NCBI GenBank assembly: GCA_030447665.1
Contig: JAUJOJ010000007.1
Span: forward strand, 92,711-156,710
Reading direction: 5' to 3'
Length of the DNA: 64,000 bases
From: Allosphingosinicella sp.
GTDB lineage: Bacteria > Pseudomonadota > Alphaproteobacteria > Sphingomonadales > Sphingomonadaceae
Of the stretch, positions 48,657-58,460 are shown in pieces. The notes under the pieces were generated by a model. That model made no database searches. It saw nothing but the letters and a program-made list of their open reading frames with translations, and was not told the DNA's origin. Numbering within the stretch: position 1 is the first letter of the stretch; each line of letters begins with the position of its first letter. A program made the position numbers and the translations under genes.

Positions 48657-50077
48657 ATGCATCGCCCGCAACCCAGCCCCTATCGCGCCGAAACCGCAAT
48701 CCATTCGCTGGGCGATGCCTTTTACGACCCGGTCGAGGCCGCCGACTTCCCGCAGACGATTCTGCGCTTCAGGAACGATCGCTGGGCACCGGCCGTCGGT
48801 CTCGGCGGGCTCGGCGACGAGGAATGGCTCCGCCATTTTGGACGTTTCGAGCCGCTGCCGGACAATCTCAGCCAGCCGCTGGCGCTCCGTTATCACGGGC
48901 ACCAGTTCCGGGTGTACAATCCCGACATCGGCGACGGGCGCGGCTTCCTCTTCGCGCAGCTTCGCGACGACCGGCATCGCCTGCTGGATCTCGGCACCAA
49001 AGGATCGGGGCAGACGCCCTATAGCCGCTTCGGCGATGGGCGGCTGACGCTCAAAGGCGGGGTGCGCGAGGTGCTCGCGACCGAGATGCTGGAGGCGCTC
49101 GGGGTGGAGACATCGAAAACCTTCTCGCTCATCGAGACCGGTGAGCCGCTGGAGCGCAACGATGAGCCTCCCCCACCCGCTCCTCCGTGCTGGTCCGGCT
49201 GCAGCACAGCCATATCCGCATCGGCACCTTCCAGCGTCTCGCCCACATCGATCAACCCGGAAATATCCGTACGCTCACCGACTATTGCCTGCTGCATTAT
49301 TATGGCGAGAGCGGCGGCGAAGGCGCGCCCGAGCGGCTCCTGGCGCAGGTCGCGAAGCAGGCGGCGCGGCTGGCGGCGTCCTATATCGCGGCGGGGTTCG
49401 TGCACGGCGTTCTCAACACCGACAATATCGCGATCACCGCCGAAAGCTTCGACTATGGGCCGTGGCGCTGGACACCCTTCTGGGACGGCGCCTTCACCGC
49501 CGCTTATTTCGACCATGTCGGGCTCTACGCGTTCGCGCGGCAGCCGGAGGCGATCCACTGGAACCTGCTGCAGCTTGCGCGCTCGCTGCTGCCGATCTCC
49601 ACGCCCGAAACGCTGGAGCCGGTGCTGAACGAGTTCAGGCCCGCCTTCCAGCGCTCGCTCCAGGAAGCAATCTGCGCCCGGCTGGGTGTGGTTTCGAAGG
49701 ACGACGGTGAGGAAGCCAATCGGCTGCTCGTTGCGATCGAGACGGGGCTTTCGCGCAAGACGGTGGAGATCGATCGCTTTTTCTTCGATTGGCGCGGAGG
49801 CCGGCGCCGCGGCCCATCGCCCGCCGACGCGGAATATGAGAGCGACAGCTTCGCCGATTTCCGCCGGCTGATCGAGGACTATGAGCCTGCGGGGCGGCTT
49901 GATCATCCTTACTGGTCGGGAGACGCACCGGTCTCGATGCACATCGACGAGGTGGAGGCGATCTGGAGCGGCATCGACCGCGATGATGATTGGTCGGCAC
50001 TTTACCGAAAAATTGAGGACATCCGCGCTATGGGCGAGGCAATGGCACCGAAGCTTGACCGGATGCACGAAACATGA
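48657..50077 (+). CDS. selO: Protein adenylyltransferase SelO, one frameshift
   Basis: SelO pseudokinase-fold enzyme that transfers AMP to Ser/Thr/Tyr of other proteins. Blocks: LALRYHGHQFRVYNPDIGDG, LDLGTKGSGQTPYSRFGDG, ASYIAAGFVHGVLNTDNIAI (metal-binding Asn and Asp) and SFDYGPWRWTPFWDGAF. The frame breaks near 49,170 in a C-rich run (cctcccccacccg): one C too many would explain it, and SVLVRLQHSHIRIGTFQRL follows in the right place. Ends immediately before the astD region. Confidence 0.88.
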
Positions 50078-50109
50078 TGGGCCTTGCCGCGCACAGAACA
50101 GAAGAGCCT

Positions 50110-51535
50110 ATGGCAAGCGTAATCTCGATCGAGCCGGCGACCGGCGCGACGCTCTGGACCGGCGAGATCGGCGATGTGAACGCCGAGGTCGCGGCGGCGC
50201 GCGCCGCATGGGCCGGATGGGCGTCAAAGCCGCTTTCGGTGCGGATCGAGACCCTGCGCCGCTTCGCCAATGTGGTCCGGGGCAAGAAGGACGAATTCGC
50301 CAACCTGATTGCCCGCGAAACCGGCAAGCCGCTCTGGGAGAGCGAGACCGAAGTCGAGGCGGTGGTCGGCAAGGTCGATATCTCGGTGACCGCTTATTCC
50401 GAGCGCACCTCGCAGCGGCGGCTCGAAGGGGCGCTCGGCGCCCGCGTCGCGGTCCGGCACAAACCGCACGGGGTGCTGGCGGTCCTTGGGCCGTACAATT
50501 TCCCGGCCCATCTTCCGAACGGCCATATCGTCCCGGCGCTGATCGCAGGCAATGCGGTCGTCTTCAAGCCGTCCGAGAAAACGCCGGCCGTCGGCGAATA
50601 TCTGGTCAAGCGCTTCCACGAAGCCGGCGTGCCCGAAGGAGTTGTACGCTGCCTCATCGGCGGGCCGGAGACCGGCAAGGCGCTGGCGGCGCACCTGGGG
50701 ATCGACGGCCTGCTCTTCACCGGATCGGCGCGTGCCGGCCTGTCGCTCCACCGCCAGTTCGGCGAGACCCCCGAGAAGATCCTGGCGCTTGAGCTCGGCG
50801 GCAACAACCCGCTCGTCATCTGGGACACGCCGGATCCTTATACCGCGGCCATCATCGCGGTTCAGTCCGCCTTCCTCAGCGCCGGCCAGCGCTGCACGGC
50901 GGCGCGCCGTCTGATCGTCAAGGACGGTGCTCATGAGGAGATCGTCTCCACCATCTGCAAGATCGCCGAGCGGCTGATCGTCGATCATCCGCACGCAAGC
51001 CCGCGCGCCCTTCATGGGTCCGGTGATCGACAATCAGGCGGCCGAGCAGTTGCAGGAGGCCTTTCTCGAGCTGATGATGAAGGGCGGACGGCCGATCAAG
51101 CATCTCGACCGGCCGGACGAGAGCAAGCCGTTCCTCAGCCCTGCCGTGATCGACGTGACCAATGTCGAGAAGAGGCCGGACGCCGAGCTGTTCGGGCCCG
51201 TGTTGCAGGTGATCCGCGTGCCGGATTTCGACGCCGCGATCGCGGAGGCGAACAATACGCGCTACGGCCTTGCCGCTTCGCTGATCGGCGGCACTCCGCA
51301 GCTTTACGACAAATTCTGGGCCAACGCGCGAGCCGGCGTGGTCAACTGGAACAAGCCGACCAATGGCGCACCTTCGAACGCGCCGTTCGGCGGCGTCGGC
51401 CTCAGCGGCAATCACCGCCCAAGCGCTTATTACGCGGCCGATTATTGCGCCTATCCGGTGACGAGCTCCGAAGCCGAGACCGCCCGCGCCAGCATCGGCG
51501 TCGTCGGCCTACGCGGCCAACAATCTGGAGGGTGA
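50110..51535 (+). CDS. astD: Succinylglutamate-semialdehyde dehydrogenase, one frameshift
   Basis: NAD-dependent aldehyde dehydrogenase, fourth step of the arginine succinyltransferase pathway. LGPYNFPAHLPNGHIVPAL, LFTGSARAGLSLHRQF, ALELGGNNPLVIWD (Glu) and SAGQRCTAARRL (catalytic Cys) are diagnostic of AstD. The frame breaks near 51,010; FMGPVIDNQAAEQLQEAF continues in the other frame to the end SEAETARASIGV. I start at 50,110 (MASVISIEPATGATLW). The last residues (VGLRGQQSGG) may be off. No other ast genes are in the window. Confidence 0.88.
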
Positions 51536-51648
51536 TCCCTGATCATCTCCTTTGGCGGCCATCACTCCGGTGGCTCCTCGCATCTGGAGGGCTGAGGGCC
51601 GTCCTTATGGGTCCTGTCATACTTCCGATACAGGATGTCGGCTTGTCA

Positions 51649-53227
51649 TCAAAGCATCGCCCGGCACATTCGATCTGCAATCGCCGCAGCCTTTTGCGGG
51701 CTGAGCCCCCTACCCACGCCGCGCATCTCCGGGATATAGCTGTCCTCGATATAATCCGAGAATTTCGTGATCTTGCTCTCGAACTTCAGCTTCACCTTGC
51801 CGGTGGCGCCGTGGCGCTGCTTGGCGATGATCTGCTTTCGACAGCCCGTAGGCTCGCTCCATGTCGCGCGCCCACGCCTCATGAGCTTCGAAGGTCTTGG
51901 CATCGTCGCCTTCGACCGGCCGCTTCGGCTCCCTTGACGCCACATAATATTCCTCGCGGTAGACGAAGAGCACGATGTCGGCGTCCTGCTCGATCGATCC
52001 GGATTCGCGAAGATCGGACAGCTGCGGGCGCTTGTCCTCGCGCTGCTCGACCGCGCGGCTGAGCTGGGACAGGGCCAGCACGGGAACGTTCAGCTCCTTG
52101 GCCAGCGTCTTCAGGCCGCGGCTGATCTCCGAGATTTCCTGGACGCGGTTGCCGTCGCTCGATTTGCCGCTGCCCTGGAGCAGCTGGAGATAGTCGATGA
52201 CGATGAAGCCGATGCCGCGCTGACGCTTGAGCCGACGCGCGCGGGTGCGGAGCGCGGCGATGGTCAGGCCGGGCGTGTCGTCGATATAGAGCGGCAGGCT
52301 TTCAAGCTCGCCGGCGGCGCGGGCGAGATTGCGGAAATCCTGCTGGCTGATCTTGCCCATGCGCAAATTTTCGGAGCTGATGCCCGACTGCTCGGAAAGG
52401 ATGCGGGTGGCGAGCTGGTCGGCCGACATTTCCAGGCTGAAGAAGGCAACCGCCGCGCCCGCGGATTTCTCCTGCGCGATGCCGTCCTCGAGGTCGCGCA
52501 CCAGCCGCTGGGCGGCGTTGAAGGCGATGTTGGTGGCGAGCGACGTCTTGCCCATGCCGGGACGGCCGGCGAGAATCAGAAGGTCCGAGTGATGCAGACC
52601 GCCGGTCTTGGCGTTGACGCTGTCGAGGCCGGTCGTGACGCCGGAGAGGCCGCCGCCGGTGTTGAGCGCCTTCTCCGCCATCTGCACGGCCATTCGGGCG
52701 GCCTGGGCGAAGCTTTTGACCGATCCCTCGCCGCCGCCTTCCTCGGCGACCCGATAGAGCGCGCTCTCCGCCGCCTCGATCTGGCCCTTGGGATCGACCT
52801 CGTCGCTCGTGTCGAGGGCGTTCTCGACCATCTCGCGGCCGACGCCGATCAATGCGCGGAGCAGCGCGAGATCATAGACCTGCTCGGCGAAATCGCGGGC
52901 GCCGATGATCGCGGCGCCGCTGCCGGTGAGTTGGGCGAGATAGGCCGGCCCGCCAAGCTCCTTCATCTCCTCGTCGGCCTCGAACAGCGGACGGAGCGTG
53001 ACCGGCGAGGCGATCATGTTGCGATCGATGAGCTTCAGGATCTGCTCGTAGATGCGCCCGTGCAGCGGCTCGAAGAAATGATCGGGCCGGAGCTTCATCT
53101 GGATGTCTTCGGCAAGCCGGTTGTCGATCATCAGCGCGCCGAGCAGCGCCGCTTCCGCCTCGATATTCTGCGGGAGCGAAGGGGTTTCGACGGGCTGCGC
53201 GTCGGCAAGTCTGATGATGTCGGCCAT
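51649..53227 (-). CDS. dnaB: Replicative DNA helicase, one frameshift
   Basis: Ring helicase that unwinds the chromosome at replication forks; essential. MADIIRLADAQPVETPSLPQ, N-terminal domain, then Walker A LAGRPGMGKTSLATNIA, VAFFSLEMSADQLATRIL, GFIVIDYLQLL and LRESGSIEQDADIVLFVYR. The frame breaks near 51,840 (AYGLS then the expected IIAKQRHG in the next frame), and KLKFESKITKFSDYIED and SYIPEMRG follow. An essential gene cannot be broken in a living cell, so this break is strong evidence for a sequence error. 505+ residues. Confidence 0.95.
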
Positions 53228-53331
53228 GCCCGCATCCTACGCGGGAAGCTGGTTAACGCATAGCTCCGCTTCCAACTTTTCGGTGGCGGCTTGTGTGGAC
53301 GGGATGTGGATAAGGCGGCTAACAGCCCGGC

Positions 53332-53796
53332 ATGGCGGAGCCGCGCATCATCGACATCGAGCTTGACGACCGGACCATCCTCCGGCGCAACGACGATGTC
53401 GAACAGGAGCGGAAGATCGCGATTTTCGACCTGCTCGAAGGCAATCATTTCGATCCGGCCGGCCACAACGGGCCGTTCCGGATCCTGCTTCGGGTGGAGG
53501 ACAACCGCCTCGCGATCGACATCAAGGACGAGGCGGGAAAGCCGCTCGACACCATCCGGCTCGGTCTTGCCCGCTTCCGCCGGCCGATCCGCGATTATTT
53601 CGCCATCTGCGACAGCTATTACAAGGCGGTCCGTTCGGACACGCCGCACCGGATCGAGAGCGTCGACATGGCCCGGCGCGCCGTTCACAACGAAGCCGCC
53701 GAGCTCCTCAAGGAATGCCTGGACGGAAAGATCGAGCTCGATTTCGATACGGCGCGCCGTCTCTTCACTTTGATCTGCGTGCTGCACATACGATGA
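53332..53796 (+). CDS. UPF0262 family protein
   Basis: 154 residues, intact. IIDIELDDRTILRRNDDVEQ, ERKIAIFDLLEGNHF, GPFRILLRVEDNRLAIDI and IRDYFAICDSYYKAVR, HRIESVDMARRAVHNEAAEL are the blocks of this alphaproteobacterial family of unknown function. Soluble, no signal. Its stop overlaps the start of the GH25 gene. Divergent from dnaB. Confidence 0.9.
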   Translation: MAEPRIIDIELDDRTILRRNDDVEQERKIAIFDLLEGNHFDPAGHNGPFRILLRVEDNRLAIDIKDEAGKPLDTIRLGLARFRRPIRDYFAICDSYYKAVRSDTPHRIESVDMARRAVHNEAAELLKECLDGKIELDFDTARRLFTLICVLHIR

Positions 53797-54470
53797 TGCG
53801 GGGGACGCGGCTGTGGCTGCTGCTGCTCGTCCTTGTGGCCTCGTCGGCGGCTGCCGCATGGTTCCTCCCGGGACGTTGGACGCCGGCAAGAAGCAAATAC
53901 CCCGTGCAGGGCATCGACGTATCGCATCACCAGGGAGCGATCGATTGGGGCGCGCTCCCGCATCAGGGAGTGGATTTCGCCTATATCAAAGCCAGCGAAG
54001 GCGGCGATCATCGGGACCGGCTGTTTGCCGCAAATTGGAAGGCCGCCGCCGCCGCGGGCATCGAACGGGGCCCTTATCATTTCTTCACGCTCTGCCGCTC
54101 GGGCGCGGAGCAGGCCGCGAACTTCATCGCCGCCGTCCCGCTCGATCCGGCGGCGCTCGCTCCGGCCGTTGACCTCGAGCATCTCGGCAATTGTTCGCGG
54201 CGCCTCTCGCGCGCAGCCTTTCACACAGAGCTCGCCACGTTCATCCAGCTGGTCGAGGCGCATTTCCGCAAGCCCGTCCTGCTCTACCTCACGGAAGAGT
54301 TTGACCGCGCCTATGAGGTGAGCACGCACGTGCAGCGGCCGCTCTGGCTTCGAAGCCTCGTGCTGCCGCCGGACTTCGGAGCGAAGCCCTGGCACCTCTG
54401 GCAAGTCTCGAACTTCCGCCGTCTTCGGGGCATCGAGGGGCGCGTCGATTGGAACGTGCAGCGGCCCTGA
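53793..54470 (+). CDS. Glycoside hydrolase family 25 (lysozyme-type muramidase)
   Basis: 225 residues. An N-terminal membrane anchor or signal (LWLLLLVLVASSAAAAWFL) is followed by the GH25 domain: VQGIDVSHHQGAIDWGAL (catalytic Asp region), FAYIKASEGGDHRD, LAPAVDLEHLGNC (catalytic Glu) and LWQVSNFRRLRGIEGRVDWN. Cuts peptidoglycan glycan strands; probably acts in the periplasm or on itself for wall remodelling. The ATG overlaps the UPF0262 stop by 4 bases. Confidence 0.92.
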   Translation: MMRGTRLWLLLLVLVASSAAAAWFLPGRWTPARSKYPVQGIDVSHHQGAIDWGALPHQGVDFAYIKASEGGDHRDRLFAANWKAAAAAGIERGPYHFFTLCRSGAEQAANFIAAVPLDPAALAPAVDLEHLGNCSRRLSRAAFHTELATFIQLVEAHFRKPVLLYLTEEFDRAYEVSTHVQRPLWLRSLVLPPDFGAKPWHLWQVSNFRRLRGIEGRVDWNVQRP

Positions 54471-54662
54471 CTTAGAGCACCTCCCGAAAAACATGGCTGC
54501 GGCCTGCCGGGCAAGCTGCACCTGCTGATTCCGCCTTGCCGGGAAGGCGCTAGCCGCTGAAGTGTCGAGCTTCACCAACGCCCGATCGGACCCTGGGCAG
54601 ACACGCTTGCCCTTCGCTGTGATTCCCGCGAAAGCGCGCAAAGGACGGGAGGCAAGTCGTTC

Positions 54663-55217
54663 ATGAGCATCATGTCGGACAAATGGATTCGCGCCCAGGC
54701 GCTCCAGAACGGGATGATCGAGCCGTTCGAGGACCGGCAGAGGCGCGAGGGGGTGATCAGCTACGGCCTGTCGAGCTACGGCTACGATGCGCGCGTGTCC
54801 GACGACTTCAAGATCTTCACCAATGTCGACAATGCCATCGTCGATCCCAAGGACTTCAAGTCCAACAGCTTCGTCGACCGAAAGACCGACGTGTGCATCA
54901 TTCCGCCCAACAGCTTCGCGCTTGCCCATACGGTCGAATATTTCCGGGTTCCGCGCGACGTGCTCGTCATCTGCCTCGGCAAATCCACTTATGCGCGCTG
55001 CGGCATCATCGTGAACGTGACTCCTCTGGAGCCCGGCTGGGAAGGGCATGTGACCCTGGAATTTTCGAACACCACCCCCCTCCCCGCCCGCATCTATGCC
55101 AACGAAGGCGCCTGCCAGTTCCTGTTCCTGCAGGGCAACGAGCCTTGCGAGGTCAGCTACGCCGACCGCGCCGGCAAATATATGGGCCAGCGCGGAGTGA
55201 CGCTGCCGAAGCTTTAG
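54663..55217 (+). CDS. dcd: dCTP deaminase
   Basis: Makes dUTP from dCTP for thymidylate synthesis. 184 residues, intact. [56 protein letters not shown] (catalytic region) and [10 protein letters not shown] are family blocks. ATG at 54,663. Confidence 0.97.
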   Translation: MSIMSDKWIRAQALQNGMIEPFEDRQRREGVISYGLSSYGYDARVSDDFKIFTNVDNAIVDPKDFKSNSFVDRKTDVCIIPPNSFALAHTVEYFRVPRDVLVICLGKSTYARCGIIVNVTPLEPGWEGHVTLEFSNTTPLPARIYANEGACQFLFLQGNEPCEVSYADRAGKYMGQRGVTLPKL

Positions 55218-55299
55218 GGTCCGGACCCTTGCCTTCGCGCATGGCACTTCGCATCGGCCCAGCCGTTCTGCGTTGGACTAGGCTTCAAAGAGGTGGATC

Positions 55300-55833
55300 G
55301 TGGACACCAGGCGCGTGATCGAGGGCGCTGCGGCAGGCGCCGCCGCAGGGTTGGCCGCCTCATGGGTGATGTCGCAGTTCCACAATCGGTGGAAAGCCGC
55401 ATCCAATGAGGGGCAGGACGACGATGAGCCCAACACCGTCAAGGTGGCCGACGTCTTGGCGGAGGCAAGTGTGGGCGAGCCGGTGCCGGAGGAATATCGC
55501 AAGCCCGCCGGAACCGCGGTGCATTACGGGTTCGGCGCATTTCTCGGAGCGGTCTACGGAGCCGCGGTGGAGCTTCGCCCCGCGACGGGCGCCGGGTTCG
55601 GGACCGCCTACGGCGCGGCGGTGTCTTTGTTCGCGGACGAAATGGCCATGCCGGCGCTCGGCTTCACACCGCCTGCTCCCGACGTCCCGGCTTCGGTGCA
55701 TCTTCGCGGTTTCGTCTCGCACCTGGTGTTCGGCGCCGCCCTCGAAGGCGCGCGGAGGCTCCTGATATCGGCTATTCGCGAGCGGCCCGGCTCGCTTCAG
55801 CTGCCGAGGATCTTCTCCACCCAGGCGGCATAA
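55300..55833 (+). CDS. DUF1440-like membrane protein
   Basis: 177 residues starting with GTG at 55,300 (MDTRRVIEGAAAGAAAGLAA). Several Gly/Ala-rich hydrophobic stretches (AAAGAAAGLAASWVMS, HYGFGAFLGAVYGAAVEL, GFGTAYGAAVSLFADEMAM, HLVFGAALEGARRLL) look like membrane helices. Function unknown; DUF1440-type proteins are annotated as membrane proteins. Convergent overlap of 37 bases with the FMN-reductase remnant. Confidence 0.7.
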   Translation: MDTRRVIEGAAAGAAAGLAASWVMSQFHNRWKAASNEGQDDDEPNTVKVADVLAEASVGEPVPEEYRKPAGTAVHYGFGAFLGAVYGAAVELRPATGAGFGTAYGAAVSLFADEMAMPALGFTPPAPDVPASVHLRGFVSHLVFGAALEGARRLLISAIRERPGSLQLPRIFSTQAA

Positions 55834-55967
55834 GCATTGATGAAGCGCTGCATCGCCTTCCGCGTCGCCTCGTTCTTGGTCTCCGGGGCGAGCTTTGGCC
55901 TGGCCGTCGTGCGGTTGAGCGAGCCGGTGCGGAGGCTTCCGACGATCAAGGCGATGTTTCGAGTCAT
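55797..55967 (-). pseudogene. NADPH-dependent FMN reductase remnant (internal deletion)
   Basis: 56 codons, frame open. The N-terminus MTRNIALIVGSLRTGSLNRT is exactly the start of the chromate/FMN-reductase family, and the end RFINAYAAWVEKILGS is its C-terminus, but about 130 residues between are missing. The ribosome site gaggagag is kept. A deletion that kept the frame between the first 25 and the last 25 residues. Confidence 0.75.
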
Positions 55968-55983
55968 GGTCTCTCCTCGTTCA

Positions 55984-56394
55984 TCGCGCCGCCGCTTGTG
56001 CCGGCGGTTCCCGGTCCAGGCTGAGCGCGCCGGGGCCGGCAGCGGCGATATAGAGGAAGACGAAGCAGTAGAGGATTGCCAGCTCGCCGCCATTGAGGAT
56101 CGGCAAGAAGCCGGACGGCGCGTGGAACATCCAGTAAGCGACCGCCATTTGGCCGGCCGCGATGAAAGCCGCCGGGCGGGTGAAAAGGCCGAGCAGGATG
56201 AGCGTGCCGGTGACGAGCTCGATGATCGCCCCCGCACCCATGAGGCCGAACAGCGGCACCTGCCCCGGCTGCGCCCCGGCAGGGGAACCGAACAATTTGA
56301 CGAGGCCGTGGGCCAGAAAAAGCAGTCCGGCGAAGACGCGCAGAAGCGCCAGAAGGTGCGGCGAATAGCGCGGCAGCGAATTGAAGTAGCTCAT
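55984..56394 (-). CDS. DoxX family membrane protein
   Basis: 136 residues, four hydrophobic segments: LLALLRVFAGLLFLAHGLV, GAGAIIELVTGTLILLGL, AAFIAAGQMAVAYWMF and ELAILYCFVFLYIAAAG. DoxX domain proteins are quinone-linked or redox-related inner-membrane proteins; function unknown. Immediately upstream of the reductase remnant, so they were probably an operon. Confidence 0.9.
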
Positions 56395-56494
56395 GCTGTT
56401 TTCCCCTGATGAGGAGATGAGATGGCACCAACGCCAGTGTTCGAGAAGTCGGAATGGCGGAAACGGGCGTTGCGGGAACCGCAGCGCAACGCGC

Positions 56495-57322
56495 TCAGGA
56501 TGCGAGCCGCGACGATCTGGTGCAGATCTCCGGCCAGCGGGCCGCCGTCTCCAGCATCCAGGGGACGAGATCGCCGGGCGCCATCGGCTTGGCGATGAAA
56601 AAGCCTTGAACCTCGTCGCATCCGAGCTCGCCGAGCAGCTTCAGTGTCTCCGCGTCTTCGACGCCCTCGGCGACGGCGATCAGGCCGAGCGCGTGGGCAA
56701 GATCGATGACCGATTTGACGATCAGCCGCAGATCCTCCGCGGTGGCGAGGTCCCGGATGAAATGCTGATCGATCTTGAGCTCGGTGAAGGGAAGCTGCCG
56801 AAGCTGAAGGAGCGAGGAGAAGCCGGTGCCGAAATCGTCCAGCGCCACTTTGATGCCCTTGATGCGGAAACGCGTCAGCGTGTCGAGCAGCCGGATCACA
56901 TGCTGCGTCGCACTTTCGGTGAGTTCAACCGTGACCTGATCGGGCGGAACCCCTTCCAGGTGGCACAGCCGCTGCAGGAAGTCGGGAAACTCCAGATCCC
57001 GCAGGCTGACCGCCGAGACATTGACGGCGATCCCGATCGTGACGCCCTGATCGCGCCAGGCCACCCATTGCCGAAGCGCGCTGCGAAGCGCCCAGCCGGT
57101 CAGCGCGTCGATGATGCCGGCCCGTTCGGCGATCGGGATGAAGAGCGACGGCTCGACCGGCTCGCCCTCGCCACGATCCCAGCGGGCCAGCGCTTCGACG
57201 CTGCCGACGCAGCCGGTGCGAAGCGAAAGCTTGGGCTGGTAGGCAAGGCGGAGCTCCTCGCGCTCCACGGCGAGCTGGAGCGCCGTGGCGAGCGCATTCT
57301 CGCTTTCGGTGAGCGGCGTCAT
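56495..57322 (-). CDS. EAL-domain c-di-GMP phosphodiesterase
   Basis: 275 residues, EAL domain only. SVEALARWDRGEG (the EAL motif), VNVSAVSLRDLEFPDFL, ESATQH (second Glu motif), KVALDDFGTGFSSLLQL (metal Asp), LKIDQHFI and LIAVAEGVED (Glu) are all kept, so it should be active against cyclic di-GMP. The ATG overlaps the stop of the receiver gene (ATGA): a two-gene signalling unit. Confidence 0.93.
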   Translation of the reverse strand: MTPLTESENALATALQLAVEREELRLAYQPKLSLRTGCVGSVEALARWDRGEGEPVEPSLFIPIAERAGIIDALTGWALRSALRQWVAWRDQGVTIGIAVNVSAVSLRDLEFPDFLQRLCHLEGVPPDQVTVELTESATQHVIRLLDTLTRFRIKGIKVALDDFGTGFSSLLQLRQLPFTELKIDQHFIRDLATAEDLRLIVKSVIDLAHALGLIAVAEGVEDAETLKLLGELGCDEVQGFFIAKPMAPGDLVPWMLETAARWPEICTRSSRLAS

Positions 57323-57708
57323 GCGGGGCTCGGGCGCTTGATCTGATCGAGAAGGTCGAGCAATTCCTGCAGCCGCACCGGCTTCTCGAGCGGCCCCACC
57401 ATGTTGAGGCCGAGCGCACTGCCGAGCCGCATCGAAGAATCGAGCACGCGGCGATCGAAGCCGCTGATGATGATCACCGGCGCGGTGCACTTCTCTTCCG
57501 CCAGGAAGCGCAGCAATTCGACCCCGTCCACCTGCGGCATGCCAAGGTCCAGCGCGACGGCTTCAGGCTTCAGGTCGCGATATTTCTGCATGAAAGGATC
57601 GGCGCTCATCGTCACATGAGCCGTGAACCCGCCGGTTTCCGCGGCATGCGCGATGAAGCGGCCGAAGGCCGGCTCATCGTCGATCAACAACAGATGCCGC
57701 GCGCTCAT
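57319..57708 (-). CDS. Stand-alone response-regulator receiver
   Basis: 129 residues with a receiver domain: HLLLIDDEPAFGRFIA (acidic pair), VALDLGMPQVDGVELL (phosphoacceptor Asp), VIIISGFDRR (Ser) and LEKPVRLQEL (Lys). No output domain, so it probably controls the EAL enzyme encoded next. I start at 57,708; an in-frame start at 57,747 would add a short tail. The kinase is not in the window's neighbourhood. Confidence 0.9.
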   Translation of the reverse strand: MSARHLLLIDDEPAFGRFIAHAAETGGFTAHVTMSADPFMQKYRDLKPEAVALDLGMPQVDGVELLRFLAEEKCTAPVIIISGFDRRVLDSSMRLGSALGLNMVGPLEKPVRLQELLDLLDQIKRPSPA

Positions 57709-57817
57709 CTTTCCCGTTCTTTCAGGGTGGATGCCCCCTTTAGGCATCCGCCATTAGCAGAATGTAAAGCGGCGACATCGGGCGTTCCGGGCAGGGCCTG
57801 ATTAACCGTTCCAAAGC

Positions 57818-57842
57818 GGAACGGCGGGATCGCCCATCCGTT
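57818..57842 (+). promoter_or_regulatory. Candidate EcfG-type general-stress promoter
   Basis: ggaac (57,818-57,822), a 16-base spacer, then cgtt (57,839-57,842), the GGAAC-N16/17-CGTT pattern of the alphaproteobacterial general-stress sigma factor EcfG. It stands 45 bases before the ATG of the CBS-domain gene and reads in its direction. The ggaac lies in a small ccgttcc/ggaacgg palindrome. Confidence 0.5.
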
Positions 57843-57887
57843 TCCTCAAAGCCATGCCGGCTCACCGGAAAATCGCAGGAGCATCCT

Positions 57888-58328
57888 ATGAAAATCGCTG
57901 AGATCATGTCTTCCGACGTCCAGCTCATAACCCCCGACCGGCCGATCCAGGAAGCGGCGCGCCTGATGGTCAGCGCCGATACCGGAGCGCTTCCCGTCGG
58001 TGACGGCGAGCGGCTGATCGGAATGGTGACCGATCGCGACATCACCGTCCGCGCCGTCGCCGAGGGCCGCGGCGGAGACGCCGGTACGCGAGGTGATGAG
58101 TGAGAAGCTGCTCTTGCCTGGGACGATCAGGATGTCGAAGACGTCGCCATCCAGATGAGCGATGCGCAGGTCCGCCGCATGCCGGTGCTGAGCCGCGAGG
58201 GCGAGCGGCTGGTCGGCATCGTCTCGATCGGCGATCTTGCCACCCAGGGCGACAGCGAGGCAGCCGAGACGGCGCTGAGCGGCGTCTCCGAGCCCGGCGG
58301 CGAGCACAACCAGTCGCAGGAAAGTTAG
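57888..58328 (+). CDS. CBS-domain protein, frameshifted twice
   Basis: A pair of CBS domains: MKIAEIMSSDVQLITPDRPI, LIGMVTDRDITVRAVAEG in the first part; then, after breaks near 58,072 and 58,110, VREVMSEKLLL, DVEDVAIQMSDAQVRRMPVL and LVGIVSIGDLATQG. Such small proteins bind adenine nucleotides and act in stress. Caggagcatcct before the ATG. About 146 residues when repaired. Confidence 0.8.
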
Positions 58329-58460
58329 GGCTCCCGCGCCACCTCTCCGCCTCCATCGCCGTCCCCGCGGCAGGAAGGCGGAGAGGGCGTCATCGTTGCC
58401 AAATTCCCAGTAAGACCGAGATTCACATTGCGCGCTGGTTCAGGCTGAAATGATCTTGGG

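Noticed and set aside
51536..51648. Remnant of astB or another arginine-catabolism gene after astD
   Set aside because: The short frame after astD (ISFGGHHSGGSS) matches nothing of AstB and is stopped after a few codons.
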